Translations under genes and position numbers: made by a program
The notes under the pieces: model-generated
Seen by the model: the letters and a program-made list of their open reading frames with translations, nothing else
Told to the model about the DNA's origin: nothing
The model's database searches: none
Shown: piece after piece, positions 10,124 to 19,111 of the stretch
Layout of the letters: each line of letters begins with the position of its first letter
How positions within the stretch are numbered: the first letter of the stretch is position 1
Virus record (IMG/VR): IMGVR_UViG_3300004463_000226
Location: 1-64,000 of that record
DNA: 64,000 nt
Direction: 5' to 3' (one strand)
DNA from: a virus

Positions 10124-10774
10124 ATGACTACTGAATTAAACCGTTATGCCATAACGGCTCTATCTCGGAAAAACAAAGCATATGCTATTCCACATGAGAT
10201 TATGATTCATAAGGAAATCGGACAGATTTCCATCAAGACTCCAAATGGAGACATCATCTCAACAGATAGTTTGACTCGTGTACAAAACCATATTGAAAAT
10301 GTAACTAACCGTGCACGACTAGCAAACATCACAGGTGATTTATTTCTTATGGATCTTGACTTTGAATTACCTGAAGTTATTGATGAGAATGAGGACTTCT
10401 TAGGTAGTACTATCATACTAAAGGCTGCTCCTATCACATCAGGTGTAATGATTTCATTTGATATTGATGCGGTTCTTATGTCAGATAATGATAGTATAGT
10501 TGAGAGTGAGCCTATCTTAGAATTAGCTATAGATTTCAAAAGAACTCTACCAAATTCAACTATTGAACATAACCGATACAATATCTCTAAGAAGTTAAAC
10601 TCTGTGAATACAATGCGTATAGAACCAAGAGACTTCTTACCAATAACAGTGACAGATTACACTCCGTACTCATTAGTATTGGAAAGTGCAATGATTCACA
10701 GAGATTCGGCTGTATATGATGGTACTGTAACAATACGTAATATAATCCACAGCATTATAGTTGTAGCAGAATAG
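10124..10774 (+). CDS. Probable virion protein, unknown function
   Basis: 216 residues. The ATG at 10124 is chosen because AGAAGGAGTG ends 6 nt before it; the in-frame GTG at 10115 is part of that site. The protein is mainly beta-like and soluble, without recognisable motifs. It is first of a four-gene run (10124-12212) with tight spacing and good ribosome sites, placed between the 880-aa virion gene and two membrane-protein genes. A minor structural protein is the likely reading. Confidence 0.65.
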   Translation: MTTELNRYAITALSRKNKAYAIPHEIMIHKEIGQISIKTPNGDIISTDSLTRVQNHIENVTNRARLANITGDLFLMDLDFELPEVIDENEDFLGSTIILKAAPITSGVMISFDIDAVLMSDNDSIVESEPILELAIDFKRTLPNSTIEHNRYNISKKLNSVNTMRIEPRDFLPITVTDYTPYSLVLESAMIHRDSAVYDGTVTIRNIIHSIIVVAE

Positions 10775-10786
10775 GTGGTGATAAAG

Positions 10787-11164
10787 ATGCCTCAATTAAA
10801 ATTTGTAAGAAACCTTAAAACAAATAATGCAAACATGTTTGACTTATTGGTGTCATTCGTATTCAGACGGGTAAACTTAGATATTTATCGTCCGCAGAAT
10901 ACTTACTATGAGAATAATACAATTATTATGCTTAATGCTACAACAGGTAAGTTTGAAGTTAAGCGTTGTATCGCTACATCTACAACAGGAGCATATAATG
11001 CAGCTGACTGGGTTACTGATAGCGTACAGGAATCAGCAAACAGTCAATTCATTGATACGTATACACAGTTATCAACAACTCAACCGTCCAATACATTAAA
11101 CCGTATTTGGTTACATCAAGTTAAAACACGGGGTCAAATTGATCCTGACACATTCTTATCATAA
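10787..11164 (+). CDS. Small virion-type protein, unknown
   Basis: 125 residues from the ATG at 10787, 6 nt after AGGTGGTG; the upstream in-frame GTG codons are that ribosome site. No family is recognised. FRRVNLDIYRPQNTYYENN and YNAADWVTDS give a fibre/decoration-like flavour, with AADWV resembling short carbohydrate-binding-like repeats in phage tail proteins. Second gene of the small virion operon. Confidence 0.6.
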   Translation: MPQLKFVRNLKTNNANMFDLLVSFVFRRVNLDIYRPQNTYYENNTIIMLNATTGKFEVKRCIATSTTGAYNAADWVTDSVQESANSQFIDTYTQLSTTQPSNTLNRIWLHQVKTRGQIDPDTFLS

Positions 11165-11177
11165 GGGGTGATAAATC

Positions 11178-11513
11178 ATGGCAATGACTAATACATTTGC
11201 TACGTTTATACGACAACGTCAAGAAGATGGTAGTTATATCATAGTATATCCTATCAATACTTCAGATGAAGTTTATGTGGATATAAATGCAAAACTGACT
11301 TTGACTTCTAAGATAAATACTATGGATGCGGCATTGACAAGTTCAAGAGCATCAATCATAGAAGATATGTTGTCTATGTTAGCAGCTATCTCACCTATGA
11401 TTAAAACTCCATTATTACTAAATCATGCATATGTAGATGATTTTAGTAATGAATCTAGTACGTCTATCAACGTTACTAAAGGAATAAGAATTCCTGGTAA
11501 AATTATTATATAA
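11178..11513 (+). CDS. Small virion-type protein, unknown
   Basis: 111 residues with AAGGGGTGAT before the ATG. The N-terminal half is beta-like (DGSYIIVYPINTSDEVYVDINAKLT), as in short tail-fibre repeats; the second half is helical. No family recognised. Third gene of the same operon, 13 nt after the previous stop. Confidence 0.6.
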   Translation: MAMTNTFATFIRQRQEDGSYIIVYPINTSDEVYVDINAKLTLTSKINTMDAALTSSRASIIEDMLSMLAAISPMIKTPLLLNHAYVDDFSNESSTSINVTKGIRIPGKIII

Positions 11514-11528
11514 AAGGGGGTTGATTAC

Positions 11529-12212
11529 ATGCCTAAGGTTATTCATAATAATCCCCTGATTAACCGTTCAGGGACATCTGCTAGACAGGTTTTATTTCAA
11601 CTTAACTTTAATGCATATGATGCAGTTTCTGCATCTGGTACTATAACTTTTAAAGTGTCAGCTAATGAAGACTTTTCAGGCTCTTCAACAGTTACACCAA
11701 CAACATTCTATTACAGAACTACATCGAATGGAACATGGACTTCTGTTGCTGGTAACACTGTGACACTGGCTCAACAAGCATATTATTTAAGGGCTGATTT
11801 AACTGCGTTAGCGTCTGAAACAAAGCAGTATGTAAAAGTTATCTTTACTGTGGGTGGAGTAGCATATGAATCTTCGGCTATTCTATTTACTAACTTAACA
11901 GAAATAGAGTTTAACATGCAGAATCCTATTGTTACAGGAACTGTTAAACCTACTAAAGTTAAGGTAATGGATAGCATCAAGGCAACATATTCATCACCTT
12001 ATACAATTAAGGTAGAAGTATGTAACAATGCTAATGATGCAAGTCCAACATGGGAAAACGCTACAACTAAATATCTTGATGGTGATTTCTATGACTTCAC
12101 AAATAATACAAAAACAGCTTCTAACTGGGCTATTGGAGTTAAGTATTATATTAAAAAAAATAATGCTGCCGATAGCATAGAAATAACAGATTTATACATT
12201 GCATTTTTTTGA
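11529..12212 (+). CDS. Beta-rich virion protein, Ig/fibronectin-like character
   Basis: 227 residues, start after AAAAGGGGGTTG. Alternating strands (YVKVIFTVGGVAYESSAILF, GTVKPTKVKVMDSIKATY, PYTIKVEVCNNAN) suggest one or two Ig-like beta sandwiches, common in phage surface decoration and tail proteins. No catalytic motif. Last gene before a strong terminator, closing the operon. Confidence 0.6.
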   Translation: MPKVIHNNPLINRSGTSARQVLFQLNFNAYDAVSASGTITFKVSANEDFSGSSTVTPTTFYYRTTSNGTWTSVAGNTVTLAQQAYYLRADLTALASETKQYVKVIFTVGGVAYESSAILFTNLTEIEFNMQNPIVTGTVKPTKVKVMDSIKATYSSPYTIKVEVCNNANDASPTWENATTKYLDGDFYDFTNNTKTASNWAIGVKYYIKKNNAADSIEITDLYIAFF

Positions 12213-12218
12213 TATACT

Positions 12219-12248
12219 GGGTGGGATTTTATATCCCACCCTATTTTT
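12219..12248 (+). terminator. Intrinsic terminator
   Basis: GGGTGGGAT/ATCCCACCC, 9-bp stem with 5-nt loop, followed by TATTTTTATTG. Confidence 0.9.
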
Positions 12249-12254
12249 ATTGTC

Positions 12255-12267
12255 AACAGTATAGTAA
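12255..12267 (+). promoter_or_regulatory. Class II promoter-like motif (weak)
   Basis: AACAGTATAGTAA, two mismatches from AACATTATATTAA, 29 nt before the next ATG and just after a terminator. Confidence 0.35.
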
Positions 12268-12296
12268 TTAAATTATAAAGGAGGAGAGAGATTGAC

Positions 12297-13355
12297 ATGT
12301 TGGGGAAACTAAAAGACAACATCAGGAACTGCCCCATGTATACTATTCCTTTAGTGATCTTCATATTACTATTGACAGCCGTAATAAATATTTACATCAC
12401 AAAGACAAATAGTGATCAATTAGATAACTATAAGGATACTGTACGGGAGCAACATTCGGAGGAAGAATGGAATCAAATATCCTCCATTATCAATCTGTCA
12501 TTTGTCGCATCTAAGCAGAATTCCAAGTTTTTAGCACAAAAAGTCGAGGTAGGATTACTCAAAGAGTATAAAGACATCGAAGTACTTCAACAAGAATTTG
12601 AGCAGGATATGTTCAGCATCAGATTCTATGATGTACTTAAGAAAAACCTTCTTTTACAGAATAGCTCAGCAAGTTCCCTATATCCAGTACCTTATAATAC
12701 AATGGTTGGTATGGAATCAGGAATCATTGGTCTATTCTCTAATGAAGCCACAACTAAGATTAAATATCCCCTAGATGAAGACCGTGTAAGCTGGGAAAGC
12801 TACATTGTTAGAAACCCTAACCCTCAGTTAGCTAAAGCTGCTGTGAAAGCGATTAAACAACGTGAAGATAGTCTAATCTTCGTCCAAAGTGAAGCAACTG
12901 AGGACGGACAATTGGAAAAAAATGGATTATTGACTATCAACACTTTGAAGAGGGCTTATTTAAAGTATGGAGTTGAAGGACTCGCATACTATAGTTTATT
13001 GTCACCGTCATACATTACAGAAAATGGTGATATTTTTAACACGGATGACAGGACATTCATGAAGCAAAACCCTAACTATAAGTTAATTTTAGTTCAAACT
13101 ATTTCACTAGCCGATGTATTGAGTAAGTATGAGAATACTATTCTTACTAGTGAAAAAAATTCAGAGTATAATAATGATTTCTTAACCGAGTTTGATCGGT
13201 TTAAGAACATTCAATCAATTATATGGTCATTCCTACTATTCGTAATATGTATAGCATTAATTAATATCTACAATACAGGCGAATATATAGGAAGAAAAAC
13301 TGATGAAGAACATCTCAAAACAGAAGGTGATGATATCAGACAAAAAAAAGAGTGA
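12297..13355 (+). CDS. Membrane protein with two terminal membrane segments, unknown
   Basis: 352 residues, AAAGGAGG upstream of ATG. There is one hydrophobic segment near the N-terminus (about residues 14-34, IPLVIFILLLTAVINIYIT) and one near the C-terminus (about 303-325, IIWSFLLFVICIALINIY), leaving about 270 mostly charged residues between them on one side of the membrane. No enzyme motif is visible. It is followed after 18 nt by another membrane protein, so both may form a membrane complex acting in late infection, such as entry or release. This is inference. Confidence 0.65.
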   Translation: MLGKLKDNIRNCPMYTIPLVIFILLLTAVINIYITKTNSDQLDNYKDTVREQHSEEEWNQISSIINLSFVASKQNSKFLAQKVEVGLLKEYKDIEVLQQEFEQDMFSIRFYDVLKKNLLLQNSSASSLYPVPYNTMVGMESGIIGLFSNEATTKIKYPLDEDRVSWESYIVRNPNPQLAKAAVKAIKQREDSLIFVQSEATEDGQLEKNGLLTINTLKRAYLKYGVEGLAYYSLLSPSYITENGDIFNTDDRTFMKQNPNYKLILVQTISLADVLSKYENTILTSEKNSEYNNDFLTEFDRFKNIQSIIWSFLLFVICIALINIYNTGEYIGRKTDEEHLKTEGDDIRQKKE

Positions 13356-13373
13356 GGGAGGACAGTTGAACCC

Positions 13374-13868
13374 ATGTTGCCGCTAATGCAAGTTACGTCA
13401 GAAATGACCTTGAGTTTATTAATTTATCTTACTATAGGCACCCTACCGTTAACCTACTCAGCATTGTCAGATATGGCGATAACTTTCTTATTCTATTTCA
13501 TTATCGGTTCTTTTGGAGCATTCTTAAAGGACTTATATGAAACTATGACTAAGAAGAATGAAAGGATACGGTTGGGTGAAGTAATAATCGGTGGAGCATG
13601 TTCAACGTTTATTTGTTATGGTCTTCAAGACACATGGTTAGAGGGGTTGAGTATTAACCTCATTGTCCTCATTACGTTCATTTGCGGTATTTTAGGTTTT
13701 GAGCTTTTCGGCAACTTGACTACCATGACTAGACTTAAGCGAACCATAAATGCTGCTATCGAACTTAAAAAAATGCATGTAACATACAATGACCCAAATA
13801 GAGTAGCAAATGATGATGAACAAAAAAAGCCAGCAAGGCGTACAAGAAAAAAAACAGAAGAAGAATGA
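13374..13868 (+). CDS. Small multi-pass membrane protein, holin-like
   Basis: 164 residues with three or four hydrophobic segments (about 10-30, 36-58, 72-90 and 94-115) and a highly charged tail (KKPARRTRKKTEEE). Size, topology and the charged C-terminus are typical of holins, but no holin family is recognised. It follows another membrane protein in the same late unit and ends on a terminator. Ribosome site is GGGAGGAC, about 11 nt from the ATG. Confidence 0.6.
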   Translation: MLPLMQVTSEMTLSLLIYLTIGTLPLTYSALSDMAITFLFYFIIGSFGAFLKDLYETMTKKNERIRLGEVIIGGACSTFICYGLQDTWLEGLSINLIVLITFICGILGFELFGNLTTMTRLKRTINAAIELKKMHVTYNDPNRVANDDEQKKPARRTRKKTEEE

Positions 13869-13894
13869 GTATGGTTTCCATACTCATCCTTTTT
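13865..13894 (+). terminator. Intrinsic terminator between convergent genes
   Basis: ATGAGTATGG/CCATACTCAT, 10-bp stem with a TTT loop, then CCTTTTTTG. It overlaps the stop codon of the + gene and abuts the 3' end of the oppositely oriented ppk. Confidence 0.9.
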
Positions 13895-16028
13895 TGCTTC
13901 GTAAACTTATCTTTGGTATACCTCTAAATTTATAGTTTCTTATAGCTTCATTCATGAAATGCTCATGTACATTGAAGTCGTTTCTTTTCTGTAGTATCTC
14001 ATAGTTACCTTTCAAATTCATCACATATGTATTTACTGAATCATTGAAATAGTTCTTTAAGATATCGAAAAGTTTATTAACAACTTCACTATCTGCAACA
14101 GGAACCATAATCTCAACCCGTCTATCTAAGTTTCTAGTCAGTAAGTCTGCACTAGAAATATAAATATTCGGATCTCCATTATTGTAGAAATAATATATCC
14201 TACTATGCTCTAAATATCTACCTATTATACTTCTTATTCTTATATTTTTATTAATAGGTTTCATAGAGCAAATTCCTCTGACAATAATATTAATCTGAAC
14301 ACCTCTTTCAGATGCTATATATAACTTCCGTATAATTCCCATATCTGATAAGGAATTGAGCTTTAATGTAATTGCTCCTTTCTTTCCTTTCTCAACATTA
14401 TTAATCTCTCGATCAATTAAATCATACAGTTTAGTACGAATGTTATAAGGAGAATAACAAACCTTAGATATTTCATCTCTAGGATCAGAGTAACCTGATA
14501 AGATATTAAAGATTGTAATAATATCTTCTCCAATTTTATTATTGGATGTAAAGAATGATAAGTCTGTATAAATACGTGCAGTCTTATCATTGTAGTTACC
14601 TGTTCCTACATGACAATATATTTTGAGTCCTGATTTCTTCTTAGATCTTCGTACAACAGCAATGAATTTACAGTGGGTTTTTAGCTCCTCTAATCCATAA
14701 ATTATTTTACATCCTGCTAGACGAAGTTTCTCAACTAGAGATATATTTCTATCTTCATCGAATCTAGCTTTAATCTCTAATAGAACATTTACCTGTTTTC
14801 CTTTTCTTGCTGCATTACATAAAGCCTCAACAATTGGAGAATCAGATGATGATACACGATATAGTGTCTGCTTGATAGCTAATACATCTTTATCTTGTGC
14901 AGCATGTTCTAGAAACTTTACTACAGGTTCAAATGATTCATATGGATGATGTAACAGAATATCGTTGTTATCAATAGCTGTAAACATATCATGCTCACCC
15001 ATAAGTTCTTCTGGATACTGTGGTTCAAATGATTCATATTCATATAAACCACTACGAATTGGCATACCTGATAAGAAAGATAAATCGACAATTGTACTTA
15101 CCTTATAAACATTTTTCTTATTCATGTCAAACATCTTTACTAACAACTTCAATAGTTGCTTTGGAATATCTGCACTAATATCCATGAAGATAGGATTACT
15201 ATTTTCACGTCGTTTTAAAGTCTGTCTCATACGGTCAATGATATATACATCCTTATTTGGATCTAATTCTATATCAGCTTCACGTACGATTCTCATACAA
15301 CCTCGATATATTATTTCTTTATTAATAAACACTCTATGGAGATTATTGAATATTATCTCCTCCAACAGAATATACTTTCTCTCCTCACTATCTTCTGATT
15401 CAATCTCATAAATTCTGTCTATACCTATATCTATAGGTATAATAGACACAACATTGTGATTTGGATTTCTCTTATCTTCTATACCAGCAATTATACTTAA
15501 CTGCTTAGAATGAATTAAGGGAAAATCCTTTGTAGTATCAAAAGTGATTGGAGTTATTAATGGATAAATTTGTCTAGTGAATAGCTTATCAACCTGAGAT
15601 TGTTCCTTCACTGTTAAGTCATGATACTTACATATAGAGATATTATTTTTCTCTAGTTTCTTTCGTATCTTGACATAACATTCTTCTTGGAGATATTTGA
15701 ATTTAACTATCTCCTTGAATAGTGCAGTATACTCATCCTCAGGTGTTAGACCAGAAATATCCATTACATAGCTTTCGTCGTATAACTTCTTTAACACAGA
15801 TGCAAATCGAACCATAATGAATTCATCAAGATTTGAGGCTGTAATTCCTAAGAATTTTAAACGCTCAAGTAACGGAACTTCATCTCTTATTGCTTGATGA
15901 AGAACACGTTTGTTGAATTCCATCCAACTCAATTCCCTATTGATATAGAAGTCTGGGTTGTTATAAATCGAGTTAAGCTCGTTTCGTTCTAAGTTGTATA
16001 TGTCTGCGATGTTCAATGTAGTATTCAT
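13884..16028 (-). CDS. ppk: Polyphosphate kinase 1
   Basis: 714 residues from the ATG at 16028, which follows a GGGGG site by 6 nt; an in-frame GTG at 16055 lacks one. PPK1 transfers the terminal phosphate of ATP to a growing polyphosphate chain, reversibly. All family signatures are present (residues numbered from the GTG): NRELSWMEFNKRVL (39-52), HHPYESFEPVVKFLEHA (369-385), AIKQTLYRVS, the phosphohistidine motif LKTHCKF (His461), CHVGTGNYNDKTARIYTD (481-498), LKLNSLSD, IVRGICSMKP, and YLEHSRIYYF with His617, then SSADLLTRNLDRRVE. Length matches full bacterial PPK1. It appears intact. A class I promoter lies 30 nt upstream, so it is expressed as its own unit. It is an unusual phage cargo. 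Confidence 0.95.
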   Translation of the reverse strand: MNTTLNIADIYNLERNELNSIYNNPDFYINRELSWMEFNKRVLHQAIRDEVPLLERLKFLGITASNLDEFIMVRFASVLKKLYDESYVMDISGLTPEDEYTALFKEIVKFKYLQEECYVKIRKKLEKNNISICKYHDLTVKEQSQVDKLFTRQIYPLITPITFDTTKDFPLIHSKQLSIIAGIEDKRNPNHNVVSIIPIDIGIDRIYEIESEDSEERKYILLEEIIFNNLHRVFINKEIIYRGCMRIVREADIELDPNKDVYIIDRMRQTLKRRENSNPIFMDISADIPKQLLKLLVKMFDMNKKNVYKVSTIVDLSFLSGMPIRSGLYEYESFEPQYPEELMGEHDMFTAIDNNDILLHHPYESFEPVVKFLEHAAQDKDVLAIKQTLYRVSSSDSPIVEALCNAARKGKQVNVLLEIKARFDEDRNISLVEKLRLAGCKIIYGLEELKTHCKFIAVVRRSKKKSGLKIYCHVGTGNYNDKTARIYTDLSFFTSNNKIGEDIITIFNILSGYSDPRDEISKVCYSPYNIRTKLYDLIDREINNVEKGKKGAITLKLNSLSDMGIIRKLYIASERGVQINIIVRGICSMKPINKNIRIRSIIGRYLEHSRIYYFYNNGDPNIYISSADLLTRNLDRRVEIMVPVADSEVVNKLFDILKNYFNDSVNTYVMNLKGNYEILQKRNDFNVHEHFMNEAIRNYKFRGIPKISLRSKKG

Positions 16029-16057
16029 CTTGAACCCCCATATGAATTTATTCACTG

Positions 16058-16069
16058 TTATAATATATA
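16058..16069 (-). promoter_or_regulatory. Class I promoter motif for ppk
   Basis: TATATATTATAA on the minus strand, 30 nt before the ppk ATG. Confidence 0.65.
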
Positions 16070-16125
16070 AATAAAAAGGTCATTCCTATGTTGAATACCC
16101 CTTCTAACTAAATGTTATATGATGA

Positions 16126-16161
16126 ATAAAAAGACATGTAATGGGAGTTGCCCATTACATG
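16126..16161 (-). terminator. Intrinsic terminator
   Basis: CATGTAATGGG/CCCATTACATG, perfect 11-bp stem, 5-nt loop, with TCTTTTTATTC following on the minus strand. It ends the 425-aa gene just before the ppk promoter. Confidence 0.9.
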
Positions 16162-16163
16162 CA

Positions 16164-17441
16164 TTATTTTTCTTCTTCAAAATCCAACAAGTCTGATACC
16201 AATGTATTGATATACAGCATATTGACATAAATAACCATACGATATGTGGATGTGGTATTAATTACTTTTGTTGTCAATATAAAATTCTCATAATCTACAG
16301 AATACTGATCTAATTGCTCAGATAACTGCTCATTATCTTTATATACGAAAACACGAACAGCCATATCATATGGTAATCCTTTTTCTTTCTGATACGCAAG
16401 AGTTTTCTGTAGAGATTTATTTAACAACGGAGTAAAATCCAATTCATCAGGACCGTTGAATGTTTCAACCTTATAAAAAGGAGATGAATACATAACCCAT
16501 CCAGGAGGAGTTTCTTGAGTAAATAAATCTACAAGTGTATATGTGGGCTTTACTGTACTAGCATCTTCATATGTTAGATTAACATCTGTCTCAAAAGATA
16601 CCTTTTCAAAAACTGAAGGTTCTGACGCAAATAAGAAGTATAACCCTGCTGTAGTAAACTCAGTTTCAATTGTAAAACTAATTGAATATACATCATCAAC
16701 AAAACCCTTCTTAGAACCATCATCTATAGATAGATTAGTAACAACAGCATCTATCTGTGTTGGATAGTATCTAAAGAATTCATCTGTACCTGATGAGTTT
16801 CTTAGTTTATACGTTATTGGATAAATTGATACTCCGTTTAGATAATCAATAAAATCTTTAGTATTATTGATATCTATCTCTGCTACCTTGGCTACAAGAT
16901 CCATTATTGTCTTAGGAACATTACTCTCTAGTGCTGTATTTATGAAGAAAGGTACATCCTGACGAAGCATATTTTTGAAATACAGTGCTCTATTGAATTG
17001 CTCCATTTGGGACTCTACGATAATAGTTACATCAAAATTCATCTTTATCCTGTTCATTAGGTAATCCATATGAATACCTTTAACAGGATCTTTTATGAAT
17101 GGTTGTAAGTTACCTGCGTCCCTAGTGTGAAAATTATCTGACATATGAGTTGTCAGATATGTCTTGCTCAAAAATGTATCGTCATTATTAAGATCTAATC
17201 TCGGACGCACAATCAACATAGGTTTATTCTTTTTGATAAACTCTTTATTAGTATTATCAAAAATATTAAAGTGACGATATGCTATTGTCGATGCAATATT
17301 GACAGTCTTAAAGTAATTAGAAGGAAATAGCCTCTTTAAATACTCTGTGATAAAAGCTGTCACATTACCATACGTATGTGCTTGTGATGATGGCATCGAG
17401 ATATAGTCATAATCAGGAATACTATTCTCTAAATCAAACAT
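16164..17441 (-). CDS. Probable virion protein, unknown function
   Basis: 425 residues from the ATG at 17441, 7 nt after TGGAGGTG; the in-frame GTG at 17456 is inside that site. No family recognised. There are no membrane segments or catalytic motifs. It is rich in Asp, Asn, Tyr, Phe and Thr with long beta-like stretches, resembling phage structural proteins (it starts FDLENSIPDYDY). The gene stands alone between two terminators, ppk downstream and an acidic protein gene upstream. Confidence 0.6.
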   Translation of the reverse strand: MFDLENSIPDYDYISMPSSQAHTYGNVTAFITEYLKRLFPSNYFKTVNIASTIAYRHFNIFDNTNKEFIKKNKPMLIVRPRLDLNNDDTFLSKTYLTTHMSDNFHTRDAGNLQPFIKDPVKGIHMDYLMNRIKMNFDVTIIVESQMEQFNRALYFKNMLRQDVPFFINTALESNVPKTIMDLVAKVAEIDINNTKDFIDYLNGVSIYPITYKLRNSSGTDEFFRYYPTQIDAVVTNLSIDDGSKKGFVDDVYSISFTIETEFTTAGLYFLFASEPSVFEKVSFETDVNLTYEDASTVKPTYTLVDLFTQETPPGWVMYSSPFYKVETFNGPDELDFTPLLNKSLQKTLAYQKEKGLPYDMAVRVFVYKDNEQLSEQLDQYSVDYENFILTTKVINTTSTYRMVIYVNMLYINTLVSDLLDFEEEK

Positions 17442-17481
17442 TATATACACCTCCACGTTAAATACTTATATACTTGTTTTT

Positions 17482-17510
17482 ACAAAAAAAGAAGAGGTAT
17501 AACCTCTTCT
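17482..17510 (-). terminator. Intrinsic terminator
   Basis: AGAAGAGGT/ACCTCTTCT, 9-bp stem, 3-nt loop, followed by seven Ts on the minus strand. Confidence 0.9.
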
Positions 17511-17518
17511 CCTTATTC

Positions 17519-18016
17519 TTATAGATCTAGATTAATATACATAGGACCTTCTTCTTCCTCGTCCTCTTCAGACTCTTCGTCTATGTCGTCATCCTGATCA
17601 TCAAGAAATTGCATATATTCATCGTAACGATTTTCAATTGGATTATCTGTTTCTTCCCTAAGTCTGTCTTCAGCCTGACAAGCTTCGAGAATCTTACCCA
17701 CATCAAATTGATCAGTTACGTCATCACTAACATAAAAATCTTCATCTGATAATGCTAACACATGATATTCTCCATCATAAAAATCAAGTTTAAATTCATC
17801 AGTTGACCATTCAGCATCATCAATAAATATATCCTCTTTAGTTCTAAAGCAATACTCAGTCTCAGGTACAGTAGCTCCTTCAATTTTCCAATATACTTCT
17901 GCTATTTCAGTAATACAAACTGGCAGAGTAGCTCTCTTTTCAGCTTCCTCTAGTGTTAGGTCATGTTCTTCCATTAACCATTTAACTCTAGTAAGCGGCT
18001 CATATTTATATGTCAT
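17519..18016 (-). CDS. Acidic protein, unknown function
   Basis: 165 residues, AAAGGAG before the ATG. The C-terminal third is almost pure Asp/Glu (DDQDDDIDEESEEDEEEE). The middle has several WKIEGA and DEDFYVSDDV-type strands. Very acidic phage proteins sometimes mimic DNA and block DNA-binding host proteins, but nothing specific shows that here. It stands alone between hairpins. Confidence 0.6.
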   Translation of the reverse strand: MTYKYEPLTRVKWLMEEHDLTLEEAEKRATLPVCITEIAEVYWKIEGATVPETEYCFRTKEDIFIDDAEWSTDEFKLDFYDGEYHVLALSDEDFYVSDDVTDQFDVGKILEACQAEDRLREETDNPIENRYDEYMQFLDDQDDDIDEESEEDEEEEGPMYINLDL

Positions 18017-18046
18017 TATATTTTTCTCCTTTATAATAAAATAATA

Positions 18047-18080
18047 ATGGATAATATAACCACTAGGCTATATTATCCAT
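18047..18080 (-). terminator. Terminator hairpin
   Basis: ATGGATAATATA/TATATTATCCAT, perfect 12-bp stem with a 10-nt loop, between two minus-strand genes. T-rich on both sides. Confidence 0.75.
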
Positions 18081-18089
18081 TTTTTATAC

Positions 18090-18311
18090 TTAACTGTATT
18101 GTAGAGTCTCTAAACTTGAAACTCCGATTGTGCTTAACTTAGATGTATCTATAACAACCCCATCATAATAATATCCTCCTGGTGGAATCTGGCTGTTATA
18201 GTTACGATATACATAATCTGCTAAGATAGCTGTCGCCATGTCAGCATCATGTGCTTCAATTCTAACTGTTTCCACAGGATCTTTTAATAACGAAATAACT
18301 CCAATAAACAT
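18090..18311 (-). CDS. Small protein, unknown
   Basis: 73 residues, AAAGGGGAAG before the ATG. Begins with a short hydrophobic stretch (FIGVISLLKDP) followed by ETVRIEAHDADMATAILADYVY, a strand-helix pattern. It ends a three-gene run with two paralogous genes upstream. No family recognised. Confidence 0.6.
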   Translation of the reverse strand: MFIGVISLLKDPVETVRIEAHDADMATAILADYVYRNYNSQIPPGGYYYDGVVIDTSKLSTIGVSSLETLQYS

Positions 18312-18335
18312 TCTTATTATCTTCCCCTTTATGTA

Positions 18336-18788
18336 TCAGAGCGGTTTAATTTCAGCGCCATATTTTTCAAATACATCTTTAACACCTTCAATGGAAATAA
18401 GCTCTTTGAAAAATGCTGCTGCCTTTTCATACATGTCTTCAGTAGGAGTTCCCATTGCAATTGGTAAACTAAACTGTGTATCCATTGCATGAATAACTAA
18501 TCTAGGAGCATTTATTTTAAGTCCTGTATCAGTACTTAATCTAAGATCTCCTTCTGTAGTAAAATTAACCGAAGTAATTTTACCAACCATAGGCGGCTCA
18601 TATTGAGCGTTGATATTATTCATCTTTCTAATGTCATTAATTGCAGCCAACACCTCGCCATAATTTCTAGCTTGATGGATTAAGATAAATTCAGTAAGAT
18701 TAAGTTTACGTTTTAAAACAGCTGCCATATGTGTAGCAGCAGATTCTTTGTCCATTCTTAATGATTGATCTTTATTAATTGATTCCAT
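18336..18788 (-). CDS. Unknown protein, tandem paralogue of the next upstream gene
   Basis: 150 residues with GGGGGAGAG before the ATG. Its first 75 residues align with the 75-aa protein encoded just upstream (MESINKDQS vs MENINNTQS; NLTEFILIHQARNYGEVLAAINDI vs a matching NLSELNTINQAASHYEVGLAVN region; NAQYEPP vs EPQFELP). The extra C-terminal half is beta-like (ITSVNFTTEGDLRLSTDTGL). A tandem duplication with later truncation or extension is the simple explanation. Function unknown. Confidence 0.7.
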   Translation of the reverse strand: MESINKDQSLRMDKESAATHMAAVLKRKLNLTEFILIHQARNYGEVLAAINDIRKMNNINAQYEPPMVGKITSVNFTTEGDLRLSTDTGLKINAPRLVIHAMDTQFSLPIAMGTPTEDMYEKAAAFFKELISIEGVKDVFEKYGAEIKPL

Positions 18789-18810
18789 GGTTTCTCTCCC
18801 CCTGATTATT

Positions 18811-19038
18811 TTATTTGATTAATCCATTGTGTTTTGGTAGCTCAAATTGCGGCTCAACTGAATTCAATTCCATAATTTTATTAACTGCTAAACCAACCTC
18901 ATAATGTGACGCTGCTTGGTTTATGGTATTTAATTCACTGAGATTAATAGAGCGTTCCAGAATTTTTTCCACATGAGTACGAGCATCTTCCTTAGCTTGT
19001 TGCAAAGTCTTGGATTGTGTATTGTTAATATTTTCCAT
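18811..19038 (-). CDS. Short helical paralogue of the downstream gene
   Basis: 75 residues, GGGAGGGAAC before the ATG. Homologous over its whole length to the first half of the 150-aa protein downstream. Mostly helical and charged; no known domain. It may be a dimer partner or a regulator of its longer relative (inference). Confidence 0.65.
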   Translation of the reverse strand: MENINNTQSKTLQQAKEDARTHVEKILERSINLSELNTINQAASHYEVGLAVNKIMELNSVEPQFELPKHNGLIK

Positions 19039-19079
19039 TATAGTTCCCTCCCAATAAATGTTGGTGTTTTGGTATATGA

Positions 19080-19106
19080 AATGCTCCTGAAGAACTCAGG
19101 AGCATT
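19080..19106 (-). terminator. Hairpin after RNAP beta-prime N gene
   Basis: AATGCTCCTGA/TCAGGAGCATT, 11-bp stem, AGAAC loop, just past the stop of the beta-prime N-terminal gene. The T-run is better on the plus side, so it may work both ways. Confidence 0.7.
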
Positions 19107-19111
19107 CCTTT

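Noticed and set aside
13884-16055. GTG at 16055 as ppk start
   Set aside because: It has no ribosome site and lies only a few bases from the class I motif; ATG at 16028 follows GGGGG at the correct spacing and gives the usual PPK1 start.
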